A stretch of DNA of 64,000 nt from Candidatus Aenigmatarchaeota archaeon. Lineage in GTDB: Archaea > Aenigmatarchaeota > Aenigmatarchaeia > PWEA01 > JACQIF01. The notes beneath the pieces were generated by a model that saw nothing but the letters and a program-made list of their open reading frames with translations, ran no database searches and was not told the DNA's origin. A program made the position numbers and the translations under genes. Location of the stretch: contig CP066684.1 of the NCBI GenBank assembly GCA_016432325.1, positions 62,001 through 126,000 of the forward strand. The letters run 5' to 3'. Shown piece after piece: positions 39,766-48,809 of the stretch; the first letter of the stretch is position 1, and each line of letters starts with the position of its first letter.

Positions 39766-40839
39766 ATGCGTCCGAAGGGAGTCTCGCCTGTTATTGCGTC
39801 CATAATCCTCGTTCTGATAGCGATAGCCTCAGGGGCCGCTTTCCTGACTTTCACTGGAAGACTCGCCGGGCAGTCGCAGGCCGCGGGAGAAGAACAGACT
39901 GTGCGAGCAGTGGAACTCACGGCCACCACATTCACCATAGGCTCTGTGAAAGACCAGCGCATTTTCGTAACGAACACAGGCGGCGCGGATATCGGCACCA
40001 ACAGCCTCGACGTGCGCATCGACGACACGCGCGTCAACTATACGCAGGACGAGACGATAGAAAAGGGCGGCTCCGGTACGATAACGCTTGCCGGCTTGTG
40101 GAGGTTCGGTCTTGGAGAGCATACGCTGAAGGTTTCTGGAGCGGCCTACTCGGTGACGAAACAAATCAGAATCGTGCCCGCGGACGGGCGCGTGCTGGAT
40201 TTGCGTTTTGAGGAAGGTTCAGGCACGGTCGCCAACGATTTGAGCGGCAACGGCAATACAGGAACGCTGACCAACGAACCGGCATGGACGAAAAGCACGC
40301 CTTCTCGGAGCTCGCAGAACGCGCTCGGATTTGACGGGAACAACGACTATGTCAGCATTCCTGACAGCCAGCTGTTCAACATAACGTCGATAGATTTCAC
40401 GATAGAAGGCTGGGCGTACGTGCCTGCGGTCGGCGCAAACGGCTACGCAATATCCAAGGGCGAGTCGGGCTACTCCCCGCCGGCGACCAGCATGTGGTAC
40501 GTGTACGTAACAGAGAATGGGCCGAGCCTGAGCAGGCGCGCATTCGGGGCGGGCAGCGACGAGAGCATAGCAGGCCCCACCGTGTTGCATGGCATAGTCG
40601 GCAAGTGGTTCCACTTCTCCATCTCCCGCCAAGGAAGCACGTACACGCTGTACCAGAACGGAGTCACTACCGGCACCGCCTCGACAGCCAACGCGCCTTA
40701 CAGCAACACGCAGCCGCTCTGGATAGGCGCCAGAAAACACGCCGGCACGACCTACGCGTTCGAGGGGACGTTAGACGAGATTCGTATCTACAACCGCGCG
40801 TACACTCCAGAACAGCTCTACGTAATGGAAGAAGTCTGA
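39766..40839 (+). CDS. Pilin-anchored LamG-domain surface protein
   Basis: A 357-residue protein. The N-terminus MRPKG-VSPVIASIILVLIAIASG is an archaeal class III (prepilin) signal, cleaved after Gly5. Residues about 40-140 form a beta-sandwich (FVTNTGGADIGTNSLDVRID). Residues about 145-357 form a LamG/concanavalin-like domain (DLRFEEGSGTVANDLSGNGNTGTL ... GTLDEIRIYNRAYTPEQL). ATG 39766 is about 26 nt from CTTAATAAT, so the mRNA is likely leaderless. Probably displayed on or as a pilus to bind glycans or another cell; that role is inference. Confidence 0.88.
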   Translation: MRPKGVSPVIASIILVLIAIASGAAFLTFTGRLAGQSQAAGEEQTVRAVELTATTFTIGSVKDQRIFVTNTGGADIGTNSLDVRIDDTRVNYTQDETIEKGGSGTITLAGLWRFGLGEHTLKVSGAAYSVTKQIRIVPADGRVLDLRFEEGSGTVANDLSGNGNTGTLTNEPAWTKSTPSRSSQNALGFDGNNDYVSIPDSQLFNITSIDFTIEGWAYVPAVGANGYAISKGESGYSPPATSMWYVYVTENGPSLSRRAFGAGSDESIAGPTVLHGIVGKWFHFSISRQGSTYTLYQNGVTTGTASTANAPYSNTQPLWIGARKHAGTTYAFEGTLDEIRIYNRAYTPEQLYVMEEV

Positions 40840-40868
40840 TTACTTTATGAATAGTTCAAAGAAAGTTT

Positions 40869-40882
40869 GAAACCGCCGTTTC
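40869..40882. repeat. GAAAC/GTTTC hairpin between convergent genes
   Basis: Arms GAAAC (40869-40873) and GTTTC (40878-40882) enclose CGCC. It lies between the ends of the LamG gene (plus) and the coiled-coil gene (minus), so it may help transcript termination. Same core as the upstream-located hairpins. Confidence 0.55.
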
Positions 40883-40883
40883 C

Positions 40884-41657
40884 TTACTTCTTGCCTTTCT
40901 TCTCGGTCTTGACGCCTTCCACGATGCGCGCCAGTTCGCGCACGTTGTCCGTCAGCGCCGGCAGGAAGTCCTTGAACGCGCGTTCCACAGAACTGACGCG
41001 TCCTTCCAACGACTGCAAAGATTCGCTGGTTTCGGTCAACAGCGTCTTCATCTCCGCCTTCTCCGTGTCTTGATTATCCATCATCTCGTTGAGCTTCCCT
41101 TCCAGAGAGTCCATCCTCTCCATCGATGCGCCGTAGAGGCGGTCCAGTTCCGCGAGATGCGCTTCGACGTCTTTCCACTTCTCGTTGATTACCTCTTCGA
41201 TAAGCTCTTCGAGAGCGACCTCCTCGTGCGCTGTCATTTCGACAACGCCTGCGCCTGACGGAAGCTCCTCGAGCTCTCTGGGATACTGTTCCTGAGGCAT
41301 CTGTATGCCGAAATCGTCAGGAGGCGTCTGCGCCTGCGGCGCGGGCGGTGGCAGAGGCCCTTGCGGAGGAGCAGGCATCCTCTGCATCTGTAGAGGAGGA
41401 CCCTGAACGCGCGGCATTGGAGGAGGGGAAGGCATGCGCAGTGCTTGCTGAGGCGGCGCCACGGGTTGCTGAATAGCGGGCTGCGGCGCAACGTCGCCGC
41501 CGACGGTGAACTTCAAGACGCGGTTTAGCGCCTTCGCAACCTGTTCGTTGGAAAATCCTTGTGACCGTAAGGTCGTTATTATCTCGCGCTCGCTGCGGCC
41601 TTCAGACGCGAGTCTCTGGACCTCTTCGACCGGCACACGCTCTTCCTGCTGTTCCAT
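40884..41657 (-). CDS. UBA-like, Pro-rich, coiled-coil protein
   Basis: A 257-residue soluble protein with three parts. Residues 1-50 look like a UBA/CUE-type three-helix motif (GRSEREIITTLRSQGFSNEQVAKALNRVLKF). Residues about 55-115 are rich in Pro, Gln and Met. Residues about 135-250 are coiled coil (LEELIEEVINEKWKDVEAHLAELDRLY ... SLEGRVSSVERAFKDF). No membrane segment. It is paired with the coiled-coil gene at 41788 and divergent from the pilus genes, so it may be a cytoplasmic pilus accessory, in the way ArlC/D/E proteins serve archaella. This is inference. Confidence 0.75.
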   Translation of the reverse strand: MEQQEERVPVEEVQRLASEGRSEREIITTLRSQGFSNEQVAKALNRVLKFTVGGDVAPQPAIQQPVAPPQQALRMPSPPPMPRVQGPPLQMQRMPAPPQGPLPPPAPQAQTPPDDFGIQMPQEQYPRELEELPSGAGVVEMTAHEEVALEELIEEVINEKWKDVEAHLAELDRLYGASMERMDSLEGKLNEMMDNQDTEKAEMKTLLTETSESLQSLEGRVSSVERAFKDFLPALTDNVRELARIVEGVKTEKKGKK

Positions 41658-41684
41658 TTACTGGTCCCTCCTCGCCTTTCCGAG

Positions 41685-41771
41685 TGTACGAGACTGCGGT
41701 CTCGACATGTTCGGCCGAGGGCCGAACTTTTCGAACCGCTGTTCGAAAATGTCGAAACTTTGTTTCGTACA
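41685..41771 (-). repeat. Four-hairpin composite palindrome
   Basis: Outer arms TGTACG (41685-41690) and CGTACA (41766-41771) enclose four hairpins. They are CGAGAC/GTCTCG (41689-41704), GTTCGGCC/GGCCGAAC (41709-41727), TTCGAAC/GTTCGAA (41730-41747) and CGAAAC/GTTTCG (41753-41767). An inner stem GACAT/ATGTC (41704-41708 with 41749-41753) closes the middle two. It fills the gap between the two coiled-coil genes, just upstream of the second gene's binding site. Confidence 0.8.
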
Positions 41772-41787
41772 CGGTAAATCCATTTAA

Positions 41788-42186
41788 TCACTTTTTCGGT
41801 TTGGGACGGTCGGCCAACTCTTCCCTTACAATCGCTTTTACCTCTGTTTGCGTCGCATAGTGGGTGCGCAGGGGGCTGAGCAGGTCTATGTAGCTCTTGA
41901 ATTCCTCGAGATCCGAGCGAAGCGAGACCTTGTTCAAGAACTTCTTCGTGTTGGATACCTCTGTTTCCAGTTTCAAAATCTTGGTATTTAAATCTTCCAG
42001 AGCCTGCTCGAGCGCGCCGGCGCGCGTGCGCATCTCCTCGGTTCGCTTGAGGGAGGTGGTCTCGACGCTCATCTGTTTGGCTTCCATGCTGCGCGCAATC
42101 TCCTCGAGGTTGCGTATGCGGCGCATAGCCTCCTGCAGGACGCGGACGACTTCCCCAAAAGCCTCTTCGGCCGTGCGGGCGGCCAT
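41788..42186 (-). CDS. Coiled-coil protein, unknown
   Basis: A 132-residue protein predicted as nearly continuous coiled coil (VVRVLQEAMRRIRNLEEIARSMEAKQ; ALEQALEDLNTKILKLETEVSNTKKFL), ending in a proline/lysine tail. A stretch of 21 nt around the ribosome binding site and start (GAGGAGGGACC, then GTAAATGG) is repeated with one mismatch before the next gene at 41657. The two genes probably form an operon. Function not recognised; a pilus accessory role is possible. Confidence 0.75.
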   Translation of the reverse strand: MAARTAEEAFGEVVRVLQEAMRRIRNLEEIARSMEAKQMSVETTSLKRTEEMRTRAGALEQALEDLNTKILKLETEVSNTKKFLNKVSLRSDLEEFKSYIDLLSPLRTHYATQTEVKAIVREELADRPKPKK

Positions 42187-42221
42187 TTACCGGTCCCTCC
42201 TCATGCTTCTAATAGGTAAAT

Positions 42222-42239
42222 ATGAAACGGCAGTTTCAT
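42222..42239 (-). repeat. GAAAC/GTTTC hairpin in leader of coiled-coil operon
   Basis: Arms ATGAAAC (42222-42228) and GTTTCAT (42233-42239) enclose GGCA. It lies between a TATA-like TTTTTATGG on the minus strand (near 42277) and the ribosome binding site of the gene at 42186, so it should be in the 5' leader RNA. Confidence 0.65.
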
Positions 42240-42365
42240 GCATGTCCTTCCCATGTAATGTTCTTTAACCCGCCATAAAAAGGTTCTAAAAGGTTTAACG
42301 CGCGGCGCGGTACGCTTAAAGCAACAGCTTTAAAGGTTAATTAGCCGTTGTGCGAAAATCAACAT

Positions 42366-44006
42366 ATGCGTCTCAAGGGCATCTCGGGCCTTATGGTTGC
42401 CATCTTCCTGACGCTGATAGCCGTAGGACTGGCCTTCGCTTTCCTTGTCTTCGGTCGTTCAACTCAGGAGACCTTCGAAAAGGAGGTAGGCGGAGGAGTG
42501 GAAGGGCAGATAAGCTCTCTGCAGAGCGGGTTGGCAATAGCGAACGTCAACGCGAACAACGTCACTGTGAAGAACACCGGTCGCACGAACCTCGACGTCT
42601 CTAAGATTGACGTGCTTCTGGACGGGAAAAAGGCGTCGACGTCCGCGACAGCTGCCACGATTGTTCCGGGCGGCACTGCGGTCCTAACGTTGACGGGTTT
42701 TGTTCCTGGTGTGCATGCAGTTCGTGTGACAGGACCCGGAGGCGTCGGAGACGAAGGCGACTTCGGAGTCGCACCGTCTGGCGTCGTCGCGCTGTGGGAT
42801 TTTGAAGACGAAGACGCGAATCCGGACGATTCGGTCGGGACGAACAACGGCAGACTCAACGGTTCGACCGTGCTGCTCTTGCACTTCGACGAGGGCGCCG
42901 GAACAAAGGCTTACGACTCGACAAACTACAAGAACGACGGCACGTTTGTGAATAATGCTCTTTGGGGAGCCGGAGTGTCCGGCAACGGCGTGAAGCTCGA
43001 CGGCGTCGCCGCCAGCATTACGGTGCCGAATTCGCCTTCAGTAAACAATATTGGACTGTTCACAACAGAGGCGTGGTTCAGGTGGGACGCCCAAGGAGTC
43101 TCTCAGGTTCTCGTAACAAAATCAGACGCCCATCTCTACATAAGCGGCGCAAACGTGCTGAGCTCGTACTTCGGGGGATCCCCGTGCGCTTCCGGCGTCT
43201 CAATATCCAGAGGAGCGTGGTACCATAGCGCCGTAACTTTTGACGGCACCAACGTGAGGATTTACGTCAACGGGGACCTCAAGGCCACGTGCGCGCGGAC
43301 AGGCAACACAGGCACCGCGAACCTATTCGTCGGGCAGAACGGAATAGGCGGCCAGTTTTTCAACGGCACAATAGACGAGGTCGCGATACATGGGCGTGCA
43401 CTGTCTGCGGACGAAGTTGGTTCGCACTACGACGCGAAGCGCGCGCTGTTCTCCGAATACGTCAAGGGCTTCGCAGGAACGGCCGTGCGCTTTGACGGGG
43501 TTAATGATGATGTGGAAGTGCCCAAATCTGCCGCGCTCGATCCGGGCGCGCAGGTCAGCCTTGAAACGTGGATAAAGAGCGATCCGTCGAATCCCATGAA
43601 CACGTGCTGCCAGGGTCTTGTATCGACGGACTTCTACAACATCGGCGTGTCGACCGGCGGCGTTTATTTCGCCATAAGCTCGAACAGCGGAGCCAGCTAC
43701 CCCTTCACCGGCACGGTCGCGGTCTCCTCGGGCGTGTGGCACCATATCGTCGGAACCTATGACGGCACGGCTGTGCGGCTGTACGTTGACGGCGCGCAGG
43801 CGGCGAGCGCTCCGGCCTCTGGCGCGGTTTCGCCGATGATGGCCAACAGTTTCCTTACCGTGGCGTCCGAGGACGGTAGGACAGCATGCGGCGCTCAGTG
43901 CATAGGCGTCCGCTACTTCAGGGGCGACGTGCAATACGCCGCGGTCTACAATCGCGCCCTGAGTGCGCAGGAGATAAAATCCATATACGATGCATCCACG
44001 GCTTGA
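42366..44006 (+). CDS. Pilin-anchored protein with two LamG domains
   Basis: A 546-residue surface protein. MRLKG-ISGLMVAIFLTLIAVGLAFAFLVF is a prepilin-type signal with membrane helix. A beta-sandwich (VTVKNTGRTNLDVSKIDVLLDGK) follows to about residue 135. Two LamG-like domains occupy about 160-365 and 370-546; both end in a conserved element (DEVAIHGRALSADEV and AAVYNRALSAQEI). Cys pairs in each domain may form disulfides. ATG 42366 replaces the longer TTG option because it begins the signal. Likely a glycan- or cell-binding pilus component (inference). Confidence 0.88.
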   Translation: MRLKGISGLMVAIFLTLIAVGLAFAFLVFGRSTQETFEKEVGGGVEGQISSLQSGLAIANVNANNVTVKNTGRTNLDVSKIDVLLDGKKASTSATAATIVPGGTAVLTLTGFVPGVHAVRVTGPGGVGDEGDFGVAPSGVVALWDFEDEDANPDDSVGTNNGRLNGSTVLLLHFDEGAGTKAYDSTNYKNDGTFVNNALWGAGVSGNGVKLDGVAASITVPNSPSVNNIGLFTTEAWFRWDAQGVSQVLVTKSDAHLYISGANVLSSYFGGSPCASGVSISRGAWYHSAVTFDGTNVRIYVNGDLKATCARTGNTGTANLFVGQNGIGGQFFNGTIDEVAIHGRALSADEVGSHYDAKRALFSEYVKGFAGTAVRFDGVNDDVEVPKSAALDPGAQVSLETWIKSDPSNPMNTCCQGLVSTDFYNIGVSTGGVYFAISSNSGASYPFTGTVAVSSGVWHHIVGTYDGTAVRLYVDGAQAASAPASGAVSPMMANSFLTVASEDGRTACGAQCIGVRYFRGDVQYAAVYNRALSAQEIKSIYDASTA

Positions 44007-44049
44007 TATTTTATAGTGGTTCGTACATACGTGATAGGAGTTGCACGAA

Positions 44050-46311
44050 ATGGCAGACGCCGTCCCCGAAGCCCCGCCGAGATACGAGCTAAAAGACACC
44101 ACGCTGCGCGTGCGGCCTGCAGGACTTCTGTACGAGTCTGGCGTTGAGGACTCTGATGCGTGCATGGCGCAGGTCGTGGACGCGCTGGCGAAGAACAAGA
44201 GCGCGCAGAGCGTTGCGGTCGTGGGAACGCGCGAGTACGAGTACAGCCTTGAAGAGACGCAGATGCTCAAGGATGTCGCGCGCGCCCTTGAAGAGATAAT
44301 CCGCGGGGCGTATCTCAGCGTCCACACGCTCGGAGAGTACAGAGACTACGTCGCTGACGACTTTGCGTACGTGCAAGCGCTCGTGATGACGAAGCTCTTG
44401 GGCGACCCTCTGGGCGTCTACGTCGACCTCAAGCGCCGCACCCGCCACATCAACGTCCGCGCGCGTTCCGTGGAAGGCAAGCGAACGGAGGCGTACAACT
44501 CCCTTATGAACAACGTCATCGTCCCTGTCCTGCAAATATTGGAGAACACGTCTCTCGTGCGCAACGCGAAACCGTTCCTCACCGGCTACAAGATAGGCGA
44601 TCGATCGGCGTACCGCCAGCTTTTCCACCCGACGGTGCGGCCCGTATTCATGCAGACGCGCTACCAGACGGAGATGCCGGAAGGCGCGGAGATAGTGGAT
44701 CGCTATGCGCTTCGGGACGGCGTTGAAGTTGAAATCTACCGCGTACGCGGCTCCGTGCGCTACGTGTACCACGCGATTCCGCCTGAGTTCCGCCTGAGCG
44801 AGGATCAGTATACGATTCTGGACGCGGCCCGGCGCTATATGATAGAACACAAGCCGCGGGAGATCGAATTCGCAGACCCCGAACGCATGCGGGAGATCTT
44901 CGCGAACATAGGCCGCGATCTCGTGACGGACATAGCAAACCAAATGGGACTGTCGCTGACACGCGATGAGACGGAACGCCTGACGTCCATACTGACGCGC
45001 TACACGGCGGGTCTTGGAGTCCTGGAGATACTGCTCTCCGACGAGAAGATACAAGACGTCTACATCAATTCGCCCATCGGGCAAAATCCGATATACGTTT
45101 TCCATCAGGACTATCAGGAGTGCGTAACGAACTTCATACCGACGCAGGAAGACGCGGAGTCCTGGGCCACGCGCTTCCGCCTCGTCTCCGGACGCCCGCT
45201 GGACGAAGCAAATCCCGTTCTCGATACGGAAGTGGTCGTGCCGGGAGGACGCGCAAGGGTCGCGATAGTGACGCGCACGCTTTCGCCGCAGGGGCTCGGG
45301 TTCTCGCTGCGCAGGCACAGGGACGATCCGTGGACCTACCCGCTGTTCATACACCCGAAGACCAGATATTTCAACGAGTTGTTCGCCGGACTCATGTCTT
45401 TCATCGTAGACTATTCGCGCACGTTCTTGATAGCGGGCACGCGTTCGTCGGGCAAGACGTCGCTGCTCAACGCCTCGCTGCTCGAGGTGATGCGCAAATA
45501 CCGCATCGTCACTGTGGAAGACACGCTTGAAATTCCTGTCAACCGCCTGCGCGCTCTTGGCTACAACGTGGAGTCATTGAAGTCGCGTTCTGTGATAACG
45601 CAGGTCGAGACCGAATTGCCGGCGGACGAGGCGATACGCACGTCGCTGCGTCTCGGCGACTCTGTCCTCATAATAGGAGAAGTGCGTTCACTCGAAGCGA
45701 AAGCCCTGTACGAGGCGATGCGCATCGGCGCTTTGGCAAATACGGTCGCAGGAACGATACACGGCGACTCTCCTTACGGCGTGTTTGATCGCGTCGTGAA
45801 CGACCTCGGCGTTCCTCCCACCTCGTTCAAGGCGACGGACCTCATAATAATATGCAACATGATGAAGAGCGCCGACGGCATCCACCGCTTCCGTCGCGTG
45901 ACGAGCGTGACGGAAGTGCGCAAGCACTGGAAGAACGACCCCCAGGAAGAGGGAGGGTTCGTGCCTCTCTTGCAGTACTCTTCCAAGGAAGACATTCTCA
46001 AGCCGACGGACACGCTCCTGAACGGCGAGTCTTTCATACTCAACGAAGTCGCGTCGTCCGTGCGCGAGTGGTCGGGCAACTGGCAGGACGTCTGGGAGAA
46101 CATCCTCTTGCGCGGCAGGATAAAGAAAGCAATAACAGAATACGCGATCGCGAGCGGCAAGCCGGACTTCATGGAAGCGCCCTTCGTCGTCGAGTCGAAC
46201 GACATCTTTCACCTCGTTTCCGAGCAGCTGCGCGCGGAAACAGGCTCGATACCGGCGGAGCGCGCGTACAACGCGTGGTACGACTGGTTCAAGGCGCGCG
46301 TGAAGTACTAG
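44050..46311 (+). CDS. Type IV pilus/secretion ATPase (PilB/ArlI/TadA superfamily)
   Basis: Motor ATPase (753 aa) of an archaeal type IV pilus-like system. The N-terminal half (about residues 1-330) is a large specific domain. The VirB11-like core starts near LTRYTAGLGVLEILLSDEKIQDVYIN. Walker A is GTRSSGKTS near residue 462, the Asp box lies in RIVTVEDTLEIPV, and Walker B is LIIGEVRSLEAKALYEAM near residue 543. A His box occurs in AGTIHGDSPYGVFDRV. AGGAG lies upstream of ATG 44050. The platform protein is at 46728. Confidence 0.93.
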   Translation: MADAVPEAPPRYELKDTTLRVRPAGLLYESGVEDSDACMAQVVDALAKNKSAQSVAVVGTREYEYSLEETQMLKDVARALEEIIRGAYLSVHTLGEYRDYVADDFAYVQALVMTKLLGDPLGVYVDLKRRTRHINVRARSVEGKRTEAYNSLMNNVIVPVLQILENTSLVRNAKPFLTGYKIGDRSAYRQLFHPTVRPVFMQTRYQTEMPEGAEIVDRYALRDGVEVEIYRVRGSVRYVYHAIPPEFRLSEDQYTILDAARRYMIEHKPREIEFADPERMREIFANIGRDLVTDIANQMGLSLTRDETERLTSILTRYTAGLGVLEILLSDEKIQDVYINSPIGQNPIYVFHQDYQECVTNFIPTQEDAESWATRFRLVSGRPLDEANPVLDTEVVVPGGRARVAIVTRTLSPQGLGFSLRRHRDDPWTYPLFIHPKTRYFNELFAGLMSFIVDYSRTFLIAGTRSSGKTSLLNASLLEVMRKYRIVTVEDTLEIPVNRLRALGYNVESLKSRSVITQVETELPADEAIRTSLRLGDSVLIIGEVRSLEAKALYEAMRIGALANTVAGTIHGDSPYGVFDRVVNDLGVPPTSFKATDLIIICNMMKSADGIHRFRRVTSVTEVRKHWKNDPQEEGGFVPLLQYSSKEDILKPTDTLLNGESFILNEVASSVREWSGNWQDVWENILLRGRIKKAITEYAIASGKPDFMEAPFVVESNDIFHLVSEQLRAETGSIPAERAYNAWYDWFKARVKY

Positions 46312-46604
46312 CGCACTCCAATCCCGAACATCACACGCAGTTCTTCCGAAGGCTGCCACGGCGGGTCGAAGACCACTTCCACGTTTACGTCGCTGACGCC
46401 TTCCAGAGCGCGCACGCGTTTCTTCATGTCGTCCACGAGAGCGGGTCCGTACGGGCAGAAAGGAGTCGTGAAGGTCATCCTGATGTAGACGGAGCCGTTT
46501 TCGACGCGCACTTCATAGACCAGATTGAGCGTTATGATGTCCATTCCTATTTCAGGGTCCTTGACCTGTTTCAGGACGTTCGTGACCTCTTCTTTGGTCG
46601 GCAT
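46308..46604 (-). CDS. MIP18/DUF59 family protein (Fe-S assembly type)
   Basis: A 98-residue DUF59 protein, related to SufT, PaaD and MIP18, which act in iron-sulfur cluster maturation. Motifs: VLKQVKDPEIGMDIITLNLVYEVRVENG and MTFTTPFCPYGPALVDDMKKRV with the conserved Cys, then DPPWQPSEE. It is placed on the opposite strand between the ATPase and the platform gene and overlaps the ATPase end by 4 nt, so it interrupts the pilus operon without obvious functional link. Confidence 0.9.
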   Translation of the reverse strand: MPTKEEVTNVLKQVKDPEIGMDIITLNLVYEVRVENGSVYIRMTFTTPFCPYGPALVDDMKKRVRALEGVSDVNVEVVFDPPWQPSEELRVMFGIGVR

Positions 46605-46670
46605 GAGAAGGATAGGAAAGGCACGCTTAAATATTGACTTTTATTAACCGCCCGCTTCAAGTTAGACAAT

Positions 46671-46727
46671 ATGGCAGAAACAGATGTTTCGTATCTACAG
46701 CTCAGATACGCAAAGAGGGACCCGTAG
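46671..46727 (+). CDS. 18-residue upstream ORF before platform gene
   Basis: ATG 46671 opens 18 codons (MAETDVSYLQLRYAKRDP) ending at TAG 46725-46727, directly followed in the same frame by ATG 46728 of the platform protein. CTTAAATA near 46627-46634 could start the transcript about 15 nt upstream. It may be a leader peptide coupling translation, or an N-terminal extension separated by an amber codon. Expression is not shown. Confidence 0.4.
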   Translation: MAETDVSYLQLRYAKRDP

Positions 46728-48809
46728 ATGGCCGGCGATAAGAAGAAAGGACCTTCTCCGGAAGAGATAAGACGGGAAGAGATTACGCGAATCCTGCGGG
46801 AAGAACGCATGCGGCTGCCCGTGCGCGAGTCGCAAGCCGCTCCTAACACGGCGTTTACGAGTAGGGAGTACCAGACGTTCATGGCGGAGGAGCGCTTCAG
46901 GGAGAAGCCGACCCTGTACGAGCGCGCAGCGCGCCTCGCCGGCCGTCTGAATCTGGAGCCCGACGCCGATACGAAAAAGCAGATGGAAGAGAACATAAAG
47001 TTCGCGCATCTTGACGTTACGCCTGCCGGAGCGTTCTCCCTTGCAATAGTAACGCCGATGCTGATAGCGGTCTTCGCGACTCTCGTGTTCTTCCTGCGGG
47101 TCGTCGGACTCACGGAGACGATGACTCTGTTCATGGGTTCGATTATCGCGTTTTACCATCTCTACAACTATCCGAAGAGCGCGGCCAAGATATTCCGCGT
47201 CAAGGCGGCGTCCGAAATAATACTTGCAGTAATCTACATGGTCATCTACATGCGTTCGTCTCCGAACCTCGAGGGCGCGATTAGATACGCGGCCGTCAAC
47301 CTGACGGGCCCGTTGGCGTACGATCTTCGCAAGCTCCTGTGGGACGTCGAAACGGGAAGGTACGCGACGATGGAGGACGCGCTCGATACGTACCTCTTGA
47401 GGTGGAAGACCAACGAAGAGTTTATAGAGTCGATAAATCTGATTCGCAATTCGATGGAGCAGCCGGAGTCGCGGCGCCACGCGGTTTTGGACGAGGCGGT
47501 GAACGTCGCTCTTACAGGAACGCGGGAGAAGATGCAGAAGTATTCGCAGTCTCTGAGAATGCCTGTGACGCTCATCCACACGATGGGCATCATCCTTCCG
47601 ATACTCATACTGGTTATGTTCCCTGTTCTGATTTTGTTCCTGGGAAAGCAGCTGAACCCGTGGGTTCTCGTGATCGGTTACGACGTCGTGTTGCCGATAA
47701 TAATCTACCTGCTGATTATGCGCGTGATGGAGAGCAGGCCCGTGGGGTTCTCCGTTCCTGACGTGTCTCTGCATCCGAAGTTCACGCCTCTCGGCAAGGT
47801 GAAAATCGGGGGGAAGCTCTACCAGATGTGGCCGTTCACAGCGGCGCTGACGTTCGCGCTCGTCGGGATATGCGCGTATTTCCTGGTGCCCGTGTACGAC
47901 AAGATAACCCTTGAGGCCCTAGGCCTTTCTGTGGCCGTGACCTGGGCGCTGGGCATCGGCATGATGGTCCACTTCCTGACCGGCACATCAGGACTGCTCA
48001 AGATACGCGGAGAGATAAAGAAGATTCAGGATGAGTTCGGCGAAGCACTGTTCCGTCTCGGAAACACGCTCTCTCTTGGAGCGCCTCTTGAAAAGGCGAT
48101 AGAAGACACCGTGCAGAAGTCCGCGGACCTGTCGATATCCGAGCTCTTCAGGCGCGTATTGAACAACGTGCGCCAGGGCCAGCTAAGCTTCGAGGCCGCG
48201 TTCTTCGACAAGCGCTACGGCGCGATATGGGACTATCCTTCGAAACTGATAATCAACGTGATGCACATCGTGATTGAAGCGACAAAGAAAGGGGTGCGCA
48301 TCGGCGCGAACTCGGCGATCGCAATTTCAAAATACATCCGCCAGATCCACGCCATAGACGAGGATCTGCGCGACATGCTTTCCGAGGCGACGACGAGCAT
48401 GCGATTCATGTCCGCGTTCCTCGGGCCTATGATAGCCGGCGTCACGGTCACGATGGCCGGCGTGATGATGCTGATATTCCAGCAGCTCGGCGCGAGTATC
48501 GCGGGCCTGCAGAACACGAACGTCCCGGGCTTCAGCCAGCTGCTGATAGGAGGCTGGGGAGAGTCCGTGGCGCAGATGCCCATCGCGGTCTTCCAACTCG
48601 TTGTTGGAATCTACATCCTTGAGATGATTTACCTCCTGTCGGTTCTGGAGATAGGAATAGAGAGCGGACCCGACGACATCGTGCAGATGCGCCACACCGC
48701 GGCGTGGTCTATATTAATAGGACTTTTGGTATACAGTTTCAGCCTCGTGATAACATGGTCCATCTTCGGAGCGTCTATACAATCCTTGATAACAGGAGGC
48801 GCGCTTTAG
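46728..48809 (+). CDS. Pilus/secretion platform membrane protein with two T2SSF domains
   Basis: Inner-membrane platform (693 aa) of the TadC/ArlJ family. After a charged cytoplasmic 95 residues, membrane pairs (TPAGAFSLAIVTPMLIAVFATLVFFL; TLFMGSIIAFYHLY) flank a first T2SSF domain (SSPNLEGAIRYAAVNLTGPLAYDLRKLLWDVETG). A middle membrane block follows (MGIILPILILVMFPVLILFLG). A second T2SSF domain (FRLGNTLSLGAPLEKAIEDTV) precedes more spans near the C-terminus. It partners with the ATPase at 44050. The last 55 nt overlap the possible start of the first microprotein. Confidence 0.92.
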   Translation: MAGDKKKGPSPEEIRREEITRILREERMRLPVRESQAAPNTAFTSREYQTFMAEERFREKPTLYERAARLAGRLNLEPDADTKKQMEENIKFAHLDVTPAGAFSLAIVTPMLIAVFATLVFFLRVVGLTETMTLFMGSIIAFYHLYNYPKSAAKIFRVKAASEIILAVIYMVIYMRSSPNLEGAIRYAAVNLTGPLAYDLRKLLWDVETGRYATMEDALDTYLLRWKTNEEFIESINLIRNSMEQPESRRHAVLDEAVNVALTGTREKMQKYSQSLRMPVTLIHTMGIILPILILVMFPVLILFLGKQLNPWVLVIGYDVVLPIIIYLLIMRVMESRPVGFSVPDVSLHPKFTPLGKVKIGGKLYQMWPFTAALTFALVGICAYFLVPVYDKITLEALGLSVAVTWALGIGMMVHFLTGTSGLLKIRGEIKKIQDEFGEALFRLGNTLSLGAPLEKAIEDTVQKSADLSISELFRRVLNNVRQGQLSFEAAFFDKRYGAIWDYPSKLIINVMHIVIEATKKGVRIGANSAIAISKYIRQIHAIDEDLRDMLSEATTSMRFMSAFLGPMIAGVTVTMAGVMMLIFQQLGASIAGLQNTNVPGFSQLLIGGWGESVAQMPIAVFQLVVGIYILEMIYLLSVLEIGIESGPDDIVQMRHTAAWSILIGLLVYSFSLVITWSIFGASIQSLITGGAL

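Noticed and set aside
44089-45354. 421-codon frame on the minus strand inside the pilus ATPase gene
   Set aside because: Its composition is that of an antisense shadow of a GC-rich gene, and the plus frame has clear ATPase motifs.
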